A stretch of 64,000 nt of DNA from Pedobacter alluvionis (GCF_003664035.1 NZ_RCCK01000010.1:868001-932000), one strand, 5' to 3'; positions 32,519 through 41,003 are shown, numbered from the stretch's first letter. Numbers and translations: made by a program. The notes: generated by a model not told the origin, from the letters alone.

Positions 32519-33295
32519 ATGAGCGATCAGAAATTAAATATAGAATCAAGAATAACCCTTTTGGGCGCTGGTCCTGGCGATCCTGATTTGTTAACGTTGA
32601 AAGGTGTAAAAGCATTGCAAACTGCAGATGTGGTATTGTATGATGCCTTAACCAACGAAGCTTTATTGGAGCATGCTCCGGCAGAAGCCATTAAAGTTTA
32701 TGTAGGAAAACGTTCAGGTGAGCATTCTTATCCTCAGGATACCATCAATAAATTAATGATCGATTATGCCTTAAACTATGGTCACGTAGTGCGTTTAAAA
32801 GGTGGCGATCCATTTGTTTTTGGCAGAGGTTACGAAGAACTTGATTATGCGGCATCATATAGCATTCCGGTAAGTGTAATTCCGGGTATTTCGAGTTCTA
32901 TCGGTGTACCGGGTTTGCAGCAGATTCCGGTTACACACCGAGGCATGAGCGAAAGCTTTTGGGTAATCACTGGTACTACCACTTCTGGAGAGGTTTCTGC
33001 CGATATTTATCAGGCAGCAAAGTCAAAAGCTACGGTATTGGTACTGATGGGACTTAAAAAATTACCTAAAATTGTAGAGATTTTTAAAGCGGCTGGCAAA
33101 CATCATTTACCAACTGCAGTGGTGCAGAACGGATCGGCAAAAGATGAAAAATTAGTAGTGGGCGTGGTAGAAACCATAGAAAGTTTAGTGCAGCAAGAAA
33201 ATATTAAAGCTCCGGCTTTATTAATTTTTGGAGAAGTTGTATCATTACATCCATCATTTAAGAAATTAATTAAACAATATGCAAGTATTGCCTAA
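32519..33295 (+). CDS. cobA: Uroporphyrinogen-III C-methyltransferase (SUMT)
   Basis: 258 residues, standard SUMT length. Motifs: LLGAGPGDPDLLTLKGVKAL, GHVVRLKGGDPFVFGRGYEE, VIPGISSSIGVPGLQQIPVTHRG and LMGLKKLPKIVEI. It uses S-adenosylmethionine to make precorrin-2 from uroporphyrinogen III, the first step towards siroheme for the sulfite reductase. It overlaps the following CysG-TauE fusion by 17 bp. The 105-bp spacer to the reductase gene contains AGAATGATTGAGTTAAAGAA and its near-complement TTCACTCATTC, a spacer repeat without known function. Confidence 0.92.
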   Translation: MSDQKLNIESRITLLGAGPGDPDLLTLKGVKALQTADVVLYDALTNEALLEHAPAEAIKVYVGKRSGEHSYPQDTINKLMIDYALNYGHVVRLKGGDPFVFGRGYEELDYAASYSIPVSVIPGISSSIGVPGLQQIPVTHRGMSESFWVITGTTTSGEVSADIYQAAKSKATVLVLMGLKKLPKIVEIFKAAGKHHLPTAVVQNGSAKDEKLVVGVVETIESLVQQENIKAPALLIFGEVVSLHPSFKKLIKQYASIA

Positions 33296-34790
33296 CCAAC
33301 CTGATAATGCAGCGTCTTTTTCTGAGGAAGAAAAAGGTAACCAGCTCTTTCCGGTTTTTGTAAAGCTGAACAAGCTGCGTACATTATTAATTGGTGCAGG
33401 AAATATTGGGTTAGAGAAATTAACCGCGATTGTAAATAACAGCCATAGTGCTACCATTACTATTGTGGCAGAGCTTGTATCTCCAGAAATTTATACGCTG
33501 ATAGCAAATTATCCGCTCATAAAAATTAAGCAGAAAAGTTTTGACATAGACGACTTGAACGATATTGATATCGTTTTTGCGGCAACCAATAACAATATTT
33601 TAAATGAAGAGATCAGAAAGGTTACGCACGAGCGTGGTTTGTTGATCAATGTGGCAGATAAGCCAGAACTCTGCGATTTCTATCTGGGATCAATCGTTCA
33701 AAAAGGCGATTTGAAGATTGCCATTTCTACAAATGGAAAATCGCCAACCATAGCAAAACGTTTAAAGCAGATTTTAAATGAGGGTTTACCAGCAGAACTG
33801 GACGAAACCTTACAGAATATGAGTGCCTTGCGTCAAACCTTAAACGGCGATTTTTCAGCAAAGGTTAAAAAACTGAATAAGGTTACCAAAAGTTTAATTA
33901 ACCCTAGAAAAAGTTTTGCCGAGCGGAACATTAAATGGTTAATCTGGGTGGCATCAGTTTTACTGATTGGAGCAATTGGTTTTTCTTTATGGAATACCGA
34001 GCCAGAATTTCAGACTTTCCTGATCAATATTGATCCTTTATTCTATTGGTTTTTAGGCGCCGGATTTTTATTTGCATTAATTGATGGCGCAATCGGCATG
34101 TCGTACGGGGTTACTACGGCATCGTTCTCGTTGGCGATGGGTTTACCTCCTGCATCAGCAAGTATGGCGATTCACATTTCTGAGGTAATGAGCAATGGAA
34201 TTGCCGGCTGGATGCACTACCGGATGGGCAATGTCAACTGGAAATTATTCAAAATTTTAATTATTCCAGCGATAATTGGAGCCGTTTTAGGCGCCTACAT
34301 CTTATCGTCACTTGAGCATTACAGTGCTTATGTTAAGCCTATTGTAGCGGTTTATACCTTGTTTTTAGGTGGAGTTATTTTAATGAAGGCCTTTAATATC
34401 AAGCGTAAAAAAGCCGATCAAAAAATTAAAAAAATTGGTTTATTGGGCTTTGTTGGTGGTTTTATCGATGCTGCCTTCGGCGGCGGCTGGGGTTCGATCG
34501 TATTATCGAGCTTAATTGCAGGTGGCCGACACCCCTTATTTTCTTTGGGTACAGTAAAAATCAGCCGCTTTTTTATTGCCACTTTAAGTTCGCTTACATT
34601 TTTCACCATGTTAGGTGGCAAACACTGGGAAGCCGTTTTAGGCTTAATTATCGGTAGTGCAATCGCATCGCCGATTGCTGCAAAAGTATCGAACAAAATT
34701 TCGGCAAAAACCATTATGGTTGCTGTGGGGATTATTGTAATGATTGTGAGCTTGCGCAGTGTGATTATGTTTATTTTAAAATTAATTTAG
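33279..34790 (+). CDS. Precorrin-2 dehydrogenase/ferrochelatase fused to TauE/SafE exporter
   Basis: 503 residues. Residues about 20-200 match the CysG/SirC N-terminal domain: FPVFVKLNKLRTLLIGAGNIGLEKL (NAD motif), FAATNNNILNEEI, ADKPELCDFYLGSIVQKGDLKIAISTNGKSP. This half oxidises precorrin-2 and inserts iron to give siroheme. From about residue 220 the protein is a TSUP-family transporter (sulfite exporter TauE/SafE) with eight or so membrane segments, GAGFLFALIDGAIGMSYGV and GFVGGFIDAAFGGGWGSIVLSSL being its repeated signature. The transporter half may export sulfite or import sulfate. The start overlaps the SUMT stop by 17 bp. Confidence 0.9.
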   Translation: MQVLPNQPDNAASFSEEEKGNQLFPVFVKLNKLRTLLIGAGNIGLEKLTAIVNNSHSATITIVAELVSPEIYTLIANYPLIKIKQKSFDIDDLNDIDIVFAATNNNILNEEIRKVTHERGLLINVADKPELCDFYLGSIVQKGDLKIAISTNGKSPTIAKRLKQILNEGLPAELDETLQNMSALRQTLNGDFSAKVKKLNKVTKSLINPRKSFAERNIKWLIWVASVLLIGAIGFSLWNTEPEFQTFLINIDPLFYWFLGAGFLFALIDGAIGMSYGVTTASFSLAMGLPPASASMAIHISEVMSNGIAGWMHYRMGNVNWKLFKILIIPAIIGAVLGAYILSSLEHYSAYVKPIVAVYTLFLGGVILMKAFNIKRKKADQKIKKIGLLGFVGGFIDAAFGGGWGSIVLSSLIAGGRHPLFSLGTVKISRFFIATLSSLTFFTMLGGKHWEAVLGLIIGSAIASPIAAKVSNKISAKTIMVAVGIIVMIVSLRSVIMFILKLI

Positions 34791-34792
34791 TG

Positions 34793-35494
34793 ATGGAGAA
34801 CCTAGAGGAGATAAAAGTAGCACTGGCAGGTTTAAGTACAGTAGATAAACTGAAATTTTTGGCAGATCAATATGCCGGCCGTATTATTTTTTCGACCAGT
34901 TTTGGTTGGGAAGACCAGGCGATTACCCATTTAATTTTTGCCAATAATATTCCAATCAAGGTTTTTACTTTAGAAACCGGACGCTTGTTTCCTGAAACCT
35001 ATTACGTTTGGAACCGTACCTTAGAAATTTACAACAAACCCATTCATGCCTATTATCCGCTGAACGAATTATTACAGGATATGGTCAATACCAAAGGCCC
35101 GAGCAGCTTTTATGAGTCGGTAGAAAATAGAAAAGAATGCTGTTACATCCGTAAAATCGAACCTTTAAAAAGAGCATTAAAAGGAAACGAAATCTGGGTA
35201 ACAGGCATCAGGGCCGATCAGAGTGCCAACCGTGAGGATATGCACGATTTAGAATGGGATGAAGGGAACCAGTTGATTAAATTTCACCCTATTTTCGATT
35301 GGACTTTAGATGATGTGAAAGCATACATTAAAGAAAACAACATTGTATACAATACGCTGCATGATAAGGGTTTTCCGAGTATAGGCTGCGCGCCATGTAC
35401 AAGGGCAGTACAGCCAGGCGAAGATTTTAGGGCCGGAAGATGGTGGTGGGAAGATCAGAGCAAAAAAGAATGCGGTTTACACGCAGCTTCTTGA
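34793..35494 (+). CDS. cysH: Phosphoadenylyl-/adenylyl-sulfate reductase
   Basis: 233 residues from the ATG at 34793; a GTG three bases earlier is also possible, and the stop of the fusion gene ends at 34790. PAPS reductase motifs: FSTSFGWEDQAITHL (P-loop-like), TLETGRLFPETY, RKECCYIRKIEPLKRAL, GIRADQSANRE. Two cysteine pairs, ECCYIRK and GCAPCTRA, and a final ECGLH match the [4Fe-4S] adenylylsulfate reductase type, which reduces APS directly without PAPS. There is indeed no APS kinase in the operon. The product is sulfite, used by the reductase at 30323. Confidence 0.92.
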   Translation: MENLEEIKVALAGLSTVDKLKFLADQYAGRIIFSTSFGWEDQAITHLIFANNIPIKVFTLETGRLFPETYYVWNRTLEIYNKPIHAYYPLNELLQDMVNTKGPSSFYESVENRKECCYIRKIEPLKRALKGNEIWVTGIRADQSANREDMHDLEWDEGNQLIKFHPIFDWTLDDVKAYIKENNIVYNTLHDKGFPSIGCAPCTRAVQPGEDFRAGRWWWEDQSKKECGLHAAS

Positions 35495-35576
35495 GGGAAG
35501 AAGTAAGATGGGAGATGGAAAATGGGGTTCAAACCTCCCAGCAATTTAACAACAACAACAAAGACAACATTTGATA

Positions 35577-36482
35577 ATGAGTACATATAATTTTGATTAT
35601 TTAGACGAACTGGAGGCCGAGGCCATTCACATTTTGCGTGAAGTAGCAGGTCAGTTTGAAAAACCGGCCCTCTTATTTTCGGGTGGAAAGGATTCAATTA
35701 CTTTAGTTCGTTTGGCAGAAAAAGCTTTTCGTCCGGGAAAATTTCCTTTTCCTTTAGTGCATATTGATACAGGCCATAATTTTGAAGAAACCATCACTTA
35801 CCGCGATCAGATGGTAGAACGAATTGGCGAAAGATTAATCATCGGTTCTGTGCAAGAATCAATAGATCAGGGTAAAGTTGTAGAGCAGACCGGTAAAAAT
35901 GCCAGTAGAAATGCTTTACAGACCGTTACCTTACTCGATACCATTGCAAAATACCAGTTTGATGCCTGTATTGGTGGCGCGCGTAGAGATGAAGAAAAAG
36001 CAAGGGCTAAAGAACGTATTTTCTCTGTTCGTGATGAATTTGGTCAATGGGATCCAAAACGCCAGCGTCCTGAACTTTGGAACATCTATAACGGTAAAAT
36101 CCACAAAGGAGAAAATATCCGTGTATTTCCGATCAGTAACTGGACAGAATTAGATGTTTGGAATTATATCCGCAGAGAGAAAATAGACCTTCCAAGCATT
36201 TATTTCTCGCACGAGCGGGATTGCATTACCCGTAATGGACAATTGATGGCTGCCTCGCCATTTTTAAACATGGATAGTGATGATATTGTAGAACGTAAAC
36301 AGGTGCGTTTCCGTACAGTGGGCGATATGTCCTGCACTGCTGCGGTAGAATCGGATGCTACTTTGATTGATGACATTATTTCTGAAATCAGCGCTTCTAA
36401 AATTTCGGAGCGTGGTGCCCGTATGGATGATAAAGTTTCTGAAGCCGCAATGGAAGACAGGAAAAAAGGGGGGTACTTTTAA
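35577..36482 (+). CDS. cysD: Sulfate adenylyltransferase subunit 2
   Basis: 301 residues from the ATG at 35577 (MSTYNFDYLDELEAEAIHIL); a TTG two codons upstream is not preferred. The PP-loop motif LLFSGGKDSI (about residues 32-41), HIDTGHNFEETI, GGARRDEEKARAKER and RERDCIT-like SHERDCITRNGQL are characteristic of CysD. With CysN it forms APS from sulfate and ATP, driven by GTP hydrolysis. It is followed by CysN after a 144-bp spacer. Confidence 0.93.
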   Translation: MSTYNFDYLDELEAEAIHILREVAGQFEKPALLFSGGKDSITLVRLAEKAFRPGKFPFPLVHIDTGHNFEETITYRDQMVERIGERLIIGSVQESIDQGKVVEQTGKNASRNALQTVTLLDTIAKYQFDACIGGARRDEEKARAKERIFSVRDEFGQWDPKRQRPELWNIYNGKIHKGENIRVFPISNWTELDVWNYIRREKIDLPSIYFSHERDCITRNGQLMAASPFLNMDSDDIVERKQVRFRTVGDMSCTAAVESDATLIDDIISEISASKISERGARMDDKVSEAAMEDRKKGGYF

Positions 36483-36587
36483 ATTGAGTATCGAGTAGCT
36501 AGTAGCGAGTATCAAGATTGGATGCAAACTAAAAAACTTAACCTTTAAATAAACTAAGTATGAGTATGGAATTGATAGACTGCAGTA

Positions 36588-36622
36588 TGTCTTGATACTT
36601 GATACTAATATCTTAATACTAT
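36588..36622 (+). repeat. GATACTT-rich spacer before cysN
   Basis: CTTGATACTTGATACTAATA followed by TCTTAATACTATAAGC. The same kind of spacer lies directly before the ABC ATPase gene (53521-53553) and before the second permease gene (56875-56908). Confidence 0.6.
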
Positions 36623-36626
36623 AAGC

Positions 36627-37877
36627 ATGAACATATTAAAATTTTTTACAGCAGGCAGTGTAGATGATGGTAAAAGTACCTTAATCGGCCGTTTGTTATA
36701 CGATACAGATTCTATTTTGGCCGATCAGTTAGAAGCTTTACAGAGCTCGAACCGCAAAAATGACGATGGATCAATAGATTTAGCCATTCTTACTGATGGT
36801 TTAAGAGCAGAACGCGAACAGGGCATCACCATTGATGTAGCTTATAAATACTTTCAAACAGAGAAGCGTAAATTCATCATAGCCGATACCCCAGGACATA
36901 TTCAGTACACCAGAAATATGGTTACAGGTGCTTCTACCGCTAACCTGGCGATTATCTTAATCGATGCACGTAACGGTGTAGTGGAGCAAACCATCCGTCA
37001 TTCTTATATCGTTTCCCTATTGGGAATTAAACATGTGGTGGTTTGCATTAATAAAATGGATATGGTTGGCTATAACGAAACGGTTTATAGTGCAATTATA
37101 GAAAAGTACAAAGTTTTGGCTCAGCAATTAAAGCTGTCCGATGTAACCTATATTCCGGTAAGTGCATTAAAAGGAGATAACATTGTACAAAATTCTGGTA
37201 ACATGGATTGGTATGAAGGAGAAAGTCTATTACATTTCTTAGAGAAAGTTGATACCGACAACCTGGACAAATCGCAATTGGCCCGTATGTCGGTGCAGTG
37301 GGTGGTGCGTCCGCAAACAGAAGAATTGCACGATTACCGAGGTTATGCCGGTAGGGTATTAAGCGGCACCTTTAATTTAAATGATAAGGTTACGGTATTG
37401 CCAGGTGGTGCAAGTTCTACTGTAGAGAAAATCGATTTTTTTGATCAAACGCTTGATGCCGCACACGCCGGCCAATCGGTTGTCATTCACTTAAAAGATG
37501 ACGTAGACATTAGCCGTGGCGATACGATTGTAAATGCATCGGCTTTGCCACAGGAAACAAAACTGATTGAGGCTGATCTCTGCTGGATGGATACCCGTAC
37601 CTTGGATACCTCGATAATGTACAACATTCAGCATAATAGCAAAATTACTAAATGTAAAATCAGCGAAATTCTGCATAAGGTAGATATTAACTCACTAGAG
37701 AAACATGCTGCAGAAGAATTTAAACTAAATGATATTGGCCGCGTGATTGTTAAAACCGCTGATGCTTTGGCATTTGACCTATACGACGATAACCGCGCAA
37801 ATGGTTCTGCCATTTTGGTTGATACCCGTACTAACTTAACTGTTGGTGCTTTAATGTTCAGGGCGGCAGTTGAGTAG
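36627..37877 (+). CDS. cysN: Sulfate adenylyltransferase subunit 1 (GTPase)
   Basis: 416 residues, a stand-alone CysN without the CysC kinase domain. GTPase motifs: AGSVDDGKSTLIGRLLYDTDS, switch region REQGITIDVAYKYF, DTPGHIQYTRNMVTGAS, NKMD and SALKGDN. Then two beta-barrel domains of EF-Tu type. Partner of CysD; last gene of the operon. Confidence 0.93.
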   Translation: MNILKFFTAGSVDDGKSTLIGRLLYDTDSILADQLEALQSSNRKNDDGSIDLAILTDGLRAEREQGITIDVAYKYFQTEKRKFIIADTPGHIQYTRNMVTGASTANLAIILIDARNGVVEQTIRHSYIVSLLGIKHVVVCINKMDMVGYNETVYSAIIEKYKVLAQQLKLSDVTYIPVSALKGDNIVQNSGNMDWYEGESLLHFLEKVDTDNLDKSQLARMSVQWVVRPQTEELHDYRGYAGRVLSGTFNLNDKVTVLPGGASSTVEKIDFFDQTLDAAHAGQSVVIHLKDDVDISRGDTIVNASALPQETKLIEADLCWMDTRTLDTSIMYNIQHNSKITKCKISEILHKVDINSLEKHAAEEFKLNDIGRVIVKTADALAFDLYDDNRANGSAILVDTRTNLTVGALMFRAAVE

Positions 37878-38024
37878 GATGGAAAATGGATAAGGGAAAA
37901 TGAAAATCGACGAGATCATTATTTTATTCATTGATCCTACGATCCTGAAAATATCGATGTAGAGAACCACAACCAAATATAATAATGGAAGCTTTAGGAA
38001 AAATCTAAAGTGAAAGCAATTTCG

Positions 38025-38053
38025 ACGGGGCGCCAAATGGTAGCCCCGTTTTT
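38025..38053 (+). terminator. Rho-independent terminator after cysN
   Basis: ACGGGGC (38025-38031) pairs with GCCCCGT (38043-38049), followed by TTTTTC. It ends the sulfate-assimilation operon. Confidence 0.85.
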
Positions 38054-38089
38054 CTTTATAAAATTTTAAATGTTAATTATATTTTATTT

Positions 38090-38128
38090 AATAAGTTTAC
38101 TTATTATATTTGTACTTATTAAATAAGT
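38090..38128. promoter_or_regulatory. Promoter with twin MarR-type operators
   Basis: Two perfect palindromes, AATAAGT-tt-ACTTATT (38090-38105) and ACTTATT-a-AATAAGT (38114-38128), share the same half-site and flank the -7 box TATATTTG (38105-38112), which they overlap or touch. This is the expected arrangement for repression of the SRPBCC-EVE-MarR operon by the MarR protein it encodes. Confidence 0.75.
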
Positions 38129-38132
38129 AATT

Positions 38133-38552
38133 ATGATACAGAAAACATTTTCAGTAACCACTAAAGCAATCAGTAAAAAACAAATTTGGAAACTCATGTC
38201 GAATGTAGATGAGTGGAAAAATTGGGATAGCTCGGTAGAAAATTCGAAACTTAAAGGCAATTTCGAATCGGGATCGGGTTTTTTATTTAAACCAAAAGGC
38301 GGACCAAATGTTAACATCAAACTTGTTGAAGTTAAACCTGATGTTTATTTTAAAGATGAAACCATTTTTCCGTTGGCAAAAATGAATGGTGAGCATTGGT
38401 ATGAAGAAACACCTGATGGTTTAAAGATTACTACCACAATGACCATGACCGGCGCATTAGCTTTTTTATGGAATAAAATAGTGATGAAAGATATTGTGGC
38501 AAACCTGGAAAGCGATATTCATCTGCAGATTAAAAATGCCTCGAAAAATTAA
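38133..38552 (+). CDS. SRPBCC family protein (polyketide cyclase/START-like)
   Basis: 139 residues. The opening MIQKTFSVTTKAISKKQIWKLMSNVDEWKNWDSSVENSKL and GSGFLFKPKGGPNVNIKLVEVKP are typical of SRPBCC/START-like ligand-binding proteins. The fold holds hydrophobic ligands or acts on activated substrates; no catalytic residues can be named. First gene of a three-gene operon with an EVE and a MarR protein; 1 bp separates its stop from the next ATG. Confidence 0.85.
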   Translation: MIQKTFSVTTKAISKKQIWKLMSNVDEWKNWDSSVENSKLKGNFESGSGFLFKPKGGPNVNIKLVEVKPDVYFKDETIFPLAKMNGEHWYEETPDGLKITTTMTMTGALAFLWNKIVMKDIVANLESDIHLQIKNASKN

Positions 38553-38553
38553 A

Positions 38554-38991
38554 ATGGAAAACAACGAAAGATATTGGATCGTGGCAGCTTCCAAAGATCA
38601 TGTAAAAAGAGGTGTAAGCGGAGGTTTTATGCAGGCTAATCATGGTAAACTGCCGCCGCTAAAAAGGTTAAAGCCCAACGATTGGGTAATTTTTTATTCT
38701 TCAAAACAATCAATGGGTGGAGAAGAAAAGTGCCAGGCTTTTACAGCAATAGGCCAGGTTAAGGTAGGCGAACCCTATCAATTTGAGTATTCTGAAGATT
38801 TTAAACCCTTTAAAAGAAATATAAATTTTATGAATTGTAACGAAGTTTCGATATTGCCACTAATTCCGGAACTTCAGTTTATAGAAAATAAGAAATCGTG
38901 GGGTTATCCTTTCCGTTTTGGATTTTTTGAAATAAAGAAAACGGATTTCGAATTGATCAATAAAGAAATGTTAAGAAAAGATGCCGGATAA
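38554..38991 (+). CDS. EVE domain protein
   Basis: 145 residues from the ATG at 38554; an earlier start at 38494 would overlap the preceding gene by 59 bp and is rejected. YWIVAASKDHVKRGVSGGFMQANHGKLPPLKRLKPNDWVIFYSSK resembles the EVE/PUA-like fold (UPF0310 subgroup). EVE domains bind modified nucleobases or RNA and occur in restriction and defence contexts, but here the neighbours are SRPBCC and MarR, so a defence role is not implied. It overlaps the MarR gene by 11 bp. Confidence 0.82.
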   Translation: MENNERYWIVAASKDHVKRGVSGGFMQANHGKLPPLKRLKPNDWVIFYSSKQSMGGEEKCQAFTAIGQVKVGEPYQFEYSEDFKPFKRNINFMNCNEVSILPLIPELQFIENKKSWGYPFRFGFFEIKKTDFELINKEMLRKDAG

Positions 38992-39433
38992 AAGTTTTAG
39001 TGTTAAAAGTGCCGATGATAGTTCGGGCTTTTTGTTATGGCAGGTAACGGCATTATGGCAGCGGGGTATAAAAAAAGTGCTGGAGGTGCATAACCTTACC
39101 CATTCTCAGTTTGTGTTATTGGCAAGTTTGCTGTGGTTATCTGGCGAGAAAGAAAATGTTACGCAGATAGATTTATCTGCGCATAGTAAAATCGACCCAA
39201 TGACAACCTCTACTGTTCTCCGTACCTTGCAAAGCAAGGGTTTTTTGGCGCGTAAAGAGCATAGTACAGATACAAGGGCAAAAATTGTTCAGCTTACCGA
39301 TAATGGCATTTCGGTAACAAGGCTTGCACTGAAAACGGTTGAAAAGTTTGATGTTGATTTTTTTTCGGTATTGAAAAGTAAGCGACTGGATTTTAATGCG
39401 CTTGTGATTGATCTTATTGCTGAAAATAAATAG
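38981..39433 (+). CDS. MarR family transcriptional regulator
   Basis: 150 residues. The winged HTH SQFVLLASLLWLSGEKENVTQIDLSAHSKIDPMTTSTVLRTLQSKGFLARKEHSTDTRAKIVQLTDNG is a clear MarR signature, with the DxR wing motif as TDTRAK. The twin palindromes at the operon promoter are the likely binding sites. Ligand unknown. Confidence 0.9.
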   Translation: MPDKSFSVKSADDSSGFLLWQVTALWQRGIKKVLEVHNLTHSQFVLLASLLWLSGEKENVTQIDLSAHSKIDPMTTSTVLRTLQSKGFLARKEHSTDTRAKIVQLTDNGISVTRLALKTVEKFDVDFFSVLKSKRLDFNALVIDLIAENK

Positions 39434-39511
39434 TAGAACTTTGATTATGGAAATAATTAAAACCTTTCATCTTCTTCATATATTGTATAATACAACCCAA
39501 TTACAAATCAC

Positions 39512-40045
39512 ATGAAAAGAAATTTTTTATACCTCGTTTTTGCTACTGTTCCATTTATTTTTGCCTGTAACCAATCAGAAAAAAAGACTGATGCCGCAAA
39601 AAAGGATTCCGTGATCAATCAAACCTGTTATGCGGCTTTCTTCGAAAAAGACAGCGCGGCCATGATTGTAAAAACCATGGCATCTGGTAAGGTGACAGGA
39701 TCCTTATTAGTGAAATATGCTGATAAACCTGAAAATAATGGTAAAATCGACGGCAAGTTTAATGGTGATACTTTATTGGTTGATTATCGCTTTAATACCG
39801 GTAAAGATTCCACCAAAGCTTTTACCAATCCATTGGCATTTTTAAAGAAAGATGGTAAACTCATTATGGGCGTTGCGCAGATTGAAACTACGCTGGGCAG
39901 GTCATATTTTGTTAAAGGCAAACCCATTAATTATGAAGCTGGCAAGTTTACTTTTGCCGAAGTGAACTGTAATAAGTACTCATATATTTTTTTGCCACGG
40001 AAGCACAGAAAACGCGGGTTTTTTTCTTCTTTGCTGTCATCCTGA
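39512..40045 (+). CDS. Lipoprotein with repeat-derived C-terminus
   Basis: 177 residues. A lipoprotein signal peptide (MKRNFLYLVFATVPFIFAC, lipobox FIFAC) precedes a short Lys-rich linker and a beta-rich domain with AAFFEKDSAAMIVKTMASGKVTGSLLVKYADKP. The last about 20 residues (YIFLPRKHRKRGFFSSLLSS) are basic and hydrophobic, unlike the rest. They are encoded by sequence of the CCACGGAAGCACAGAAAACGC and GTCATCCTGA intergenic repeats, and the stop codon lies inside the latter. So repeat insertion probably replaced the original stop. No function is known for the domain. Confidence 0.8.
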   Translation: MKRNFLYLVFATVPFIFACNQSEKKTDAAKKDSVINQTCYAAFFEKDSAAMIVKTMASGKVTGSLLVKYADKPENNGKIDGKFNGDTLLVDYRFNTGKDSTKAFTNPLAFLKKDGKLIMGVAQIETTLGRSYFVKGKPINYEAGKFTFAEVNCNKYSYIFLPRKHRKRGFFSSLLSS

Positions 40046-40114
40046 ACGCAGTGAAGGATCTTTAAATTGCTGCATTTCATCGTTAAGAGATTCTTCACTG
40101 CGTTCAGAATGAGA
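40036..40114. repeat. Hairpin repeat, GTCATTCTGAACG family (full copy)
   Basis: GTCATCCTGAACGCAGTGAA plus GGATCTTT and, after a short loop, AGAGATTCTTCACTGCGTTC plus AGAATGAGAG. It overlaps the stop codon of the lipoprotein gene (40043-40045). Confidence 0.85.
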
Positions 40115-40130
40115 GGTAAAATTATTTTAA

Positions 40131-40168
40131 AATAAATTACTACAATTCCCATAGACTTTATATATTTG
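40131..40168 (+). promoter_or_regulatory. Shared sulfur promoter block, copy 2 (second SUMT gene)
   Basis: A 38-bp block with TACTACAATTCCCATAGAC (40138-40156) and the -7 box TATATTTG (40161-40168). It differs from copy 1 at 30126-30163 in three positions only, all in the central element. The ATG lies 40 bp after the -7 box. Confidence 0.65.
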
Positions 40169-40208
40169 TGTAATTAAACAAACGTATAACGAGCATAAAT
40201 TTTCTGTT

Positions 40209-41003
40209 ATGATTTTGAATAAAGTAGAAAAAGCGAACATTGAACCCAAAATTACTTTAATAGGTGCTGGTCCTGGCGATCCGGATTTATTTAGTTTAAA
40301 AGGTGTTAAAGCATTAAAAACAGCCGATGTTGTGTTGTATGATGCAAATGTGAACGAAGCTTTATTGTGTCATGCGCCAGATGGTATTCCGAAAGTTTAT
40401 GTGGGCAAACGTTCTGATGATGAATCTTTCTCTCAGGATGCAGTAAACAAGCTGATTATTGATTATGCTTTAAATTATGGTCATGTGGTACGTTTAAAAA
40501 GTGGCGATCCGTTTTTCTTTGCAAAAGGATATGAGGAAATAGATGCTGCAGAATCGTACAGCATTCCAACCGAGATTATTCCTGGTATTTCGAGCGCAAC
40601 AGGCGCACCGAGTTTGCAAAAGATCCCGATGATTTATAAAGATCTTAGTGAAAGTTTCTGGGCAGTAACCGGAACAAATGCCAAAGGAGAAATTTCTGAA
40701 GATTTATACATTGCGGCAAAAACCAAAGCAACCATTGTTGTTTTAAACGGAATTGAAAAAGTAAAAGAAATCGCAGCAATTTTCCAGGCAGAAAATAAAA
40801 ATCAGTTGCCTGTAGCCGTCATCCAGAATGGATCTACCCCACAGGAAAAAATTGCTATTGGCATTGTAGATACTATTGCAGAAATTGTTGAAGATAAAAA
40901 AATTGATGCACCTGCACTATTGGTGTTTGGAGATGTAGTATCCTTACATCCTCAATTTCAGCCAATACGCGATTTTTACGAAATCATCGCCGAAGAATAT
41001 TAG
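40209..41003 (+). CDS. SUMT-like methyltransferase, divergent paralogue
   Basis: 264 residues, similar to the SUMT at 32519 over its whole length (LIGAGPGDPDLFSLKGVKALKTADVVLYDA, GHVVRLKSGDPFFFAKGYEE, EIIPGISSATGAPSLQKIPM). Catalytic-site motifs have changed: GGDPFVFGRG is SGDPFFFAKG and PVTHRGMSE is PMIYKDLSE, so the conserved His-Arg-Gly is lost. It may be inactive as a SUMT or act on another substrate. It has the same promoter block as the sulfite reductase operon and its own terminator. Confidence 0.88.
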   Translation: MILNKVEKANIEPKITLIGAGPGDPDLFSLKGVKALKTADVVLYDANVNEALLCHAPDGIPKVYVGKRSDDESFSQDAVNKLIIDYALNYGHVVRLKSGDPFFFAKGYEEIDAAESYSIPTEIIPGISSATGAPSLQKIPMIYKDLSESFWAVTGTNAKGEISEDLYIAAKTKATIVVLNGIEKVKEIAAIFQAENKNQLPVAVIQNGSTPQEKIAIGIVDTIAEIVEDKKIDAPALLVFGDVVSLHPQFQPIRDFYEIIAEEY

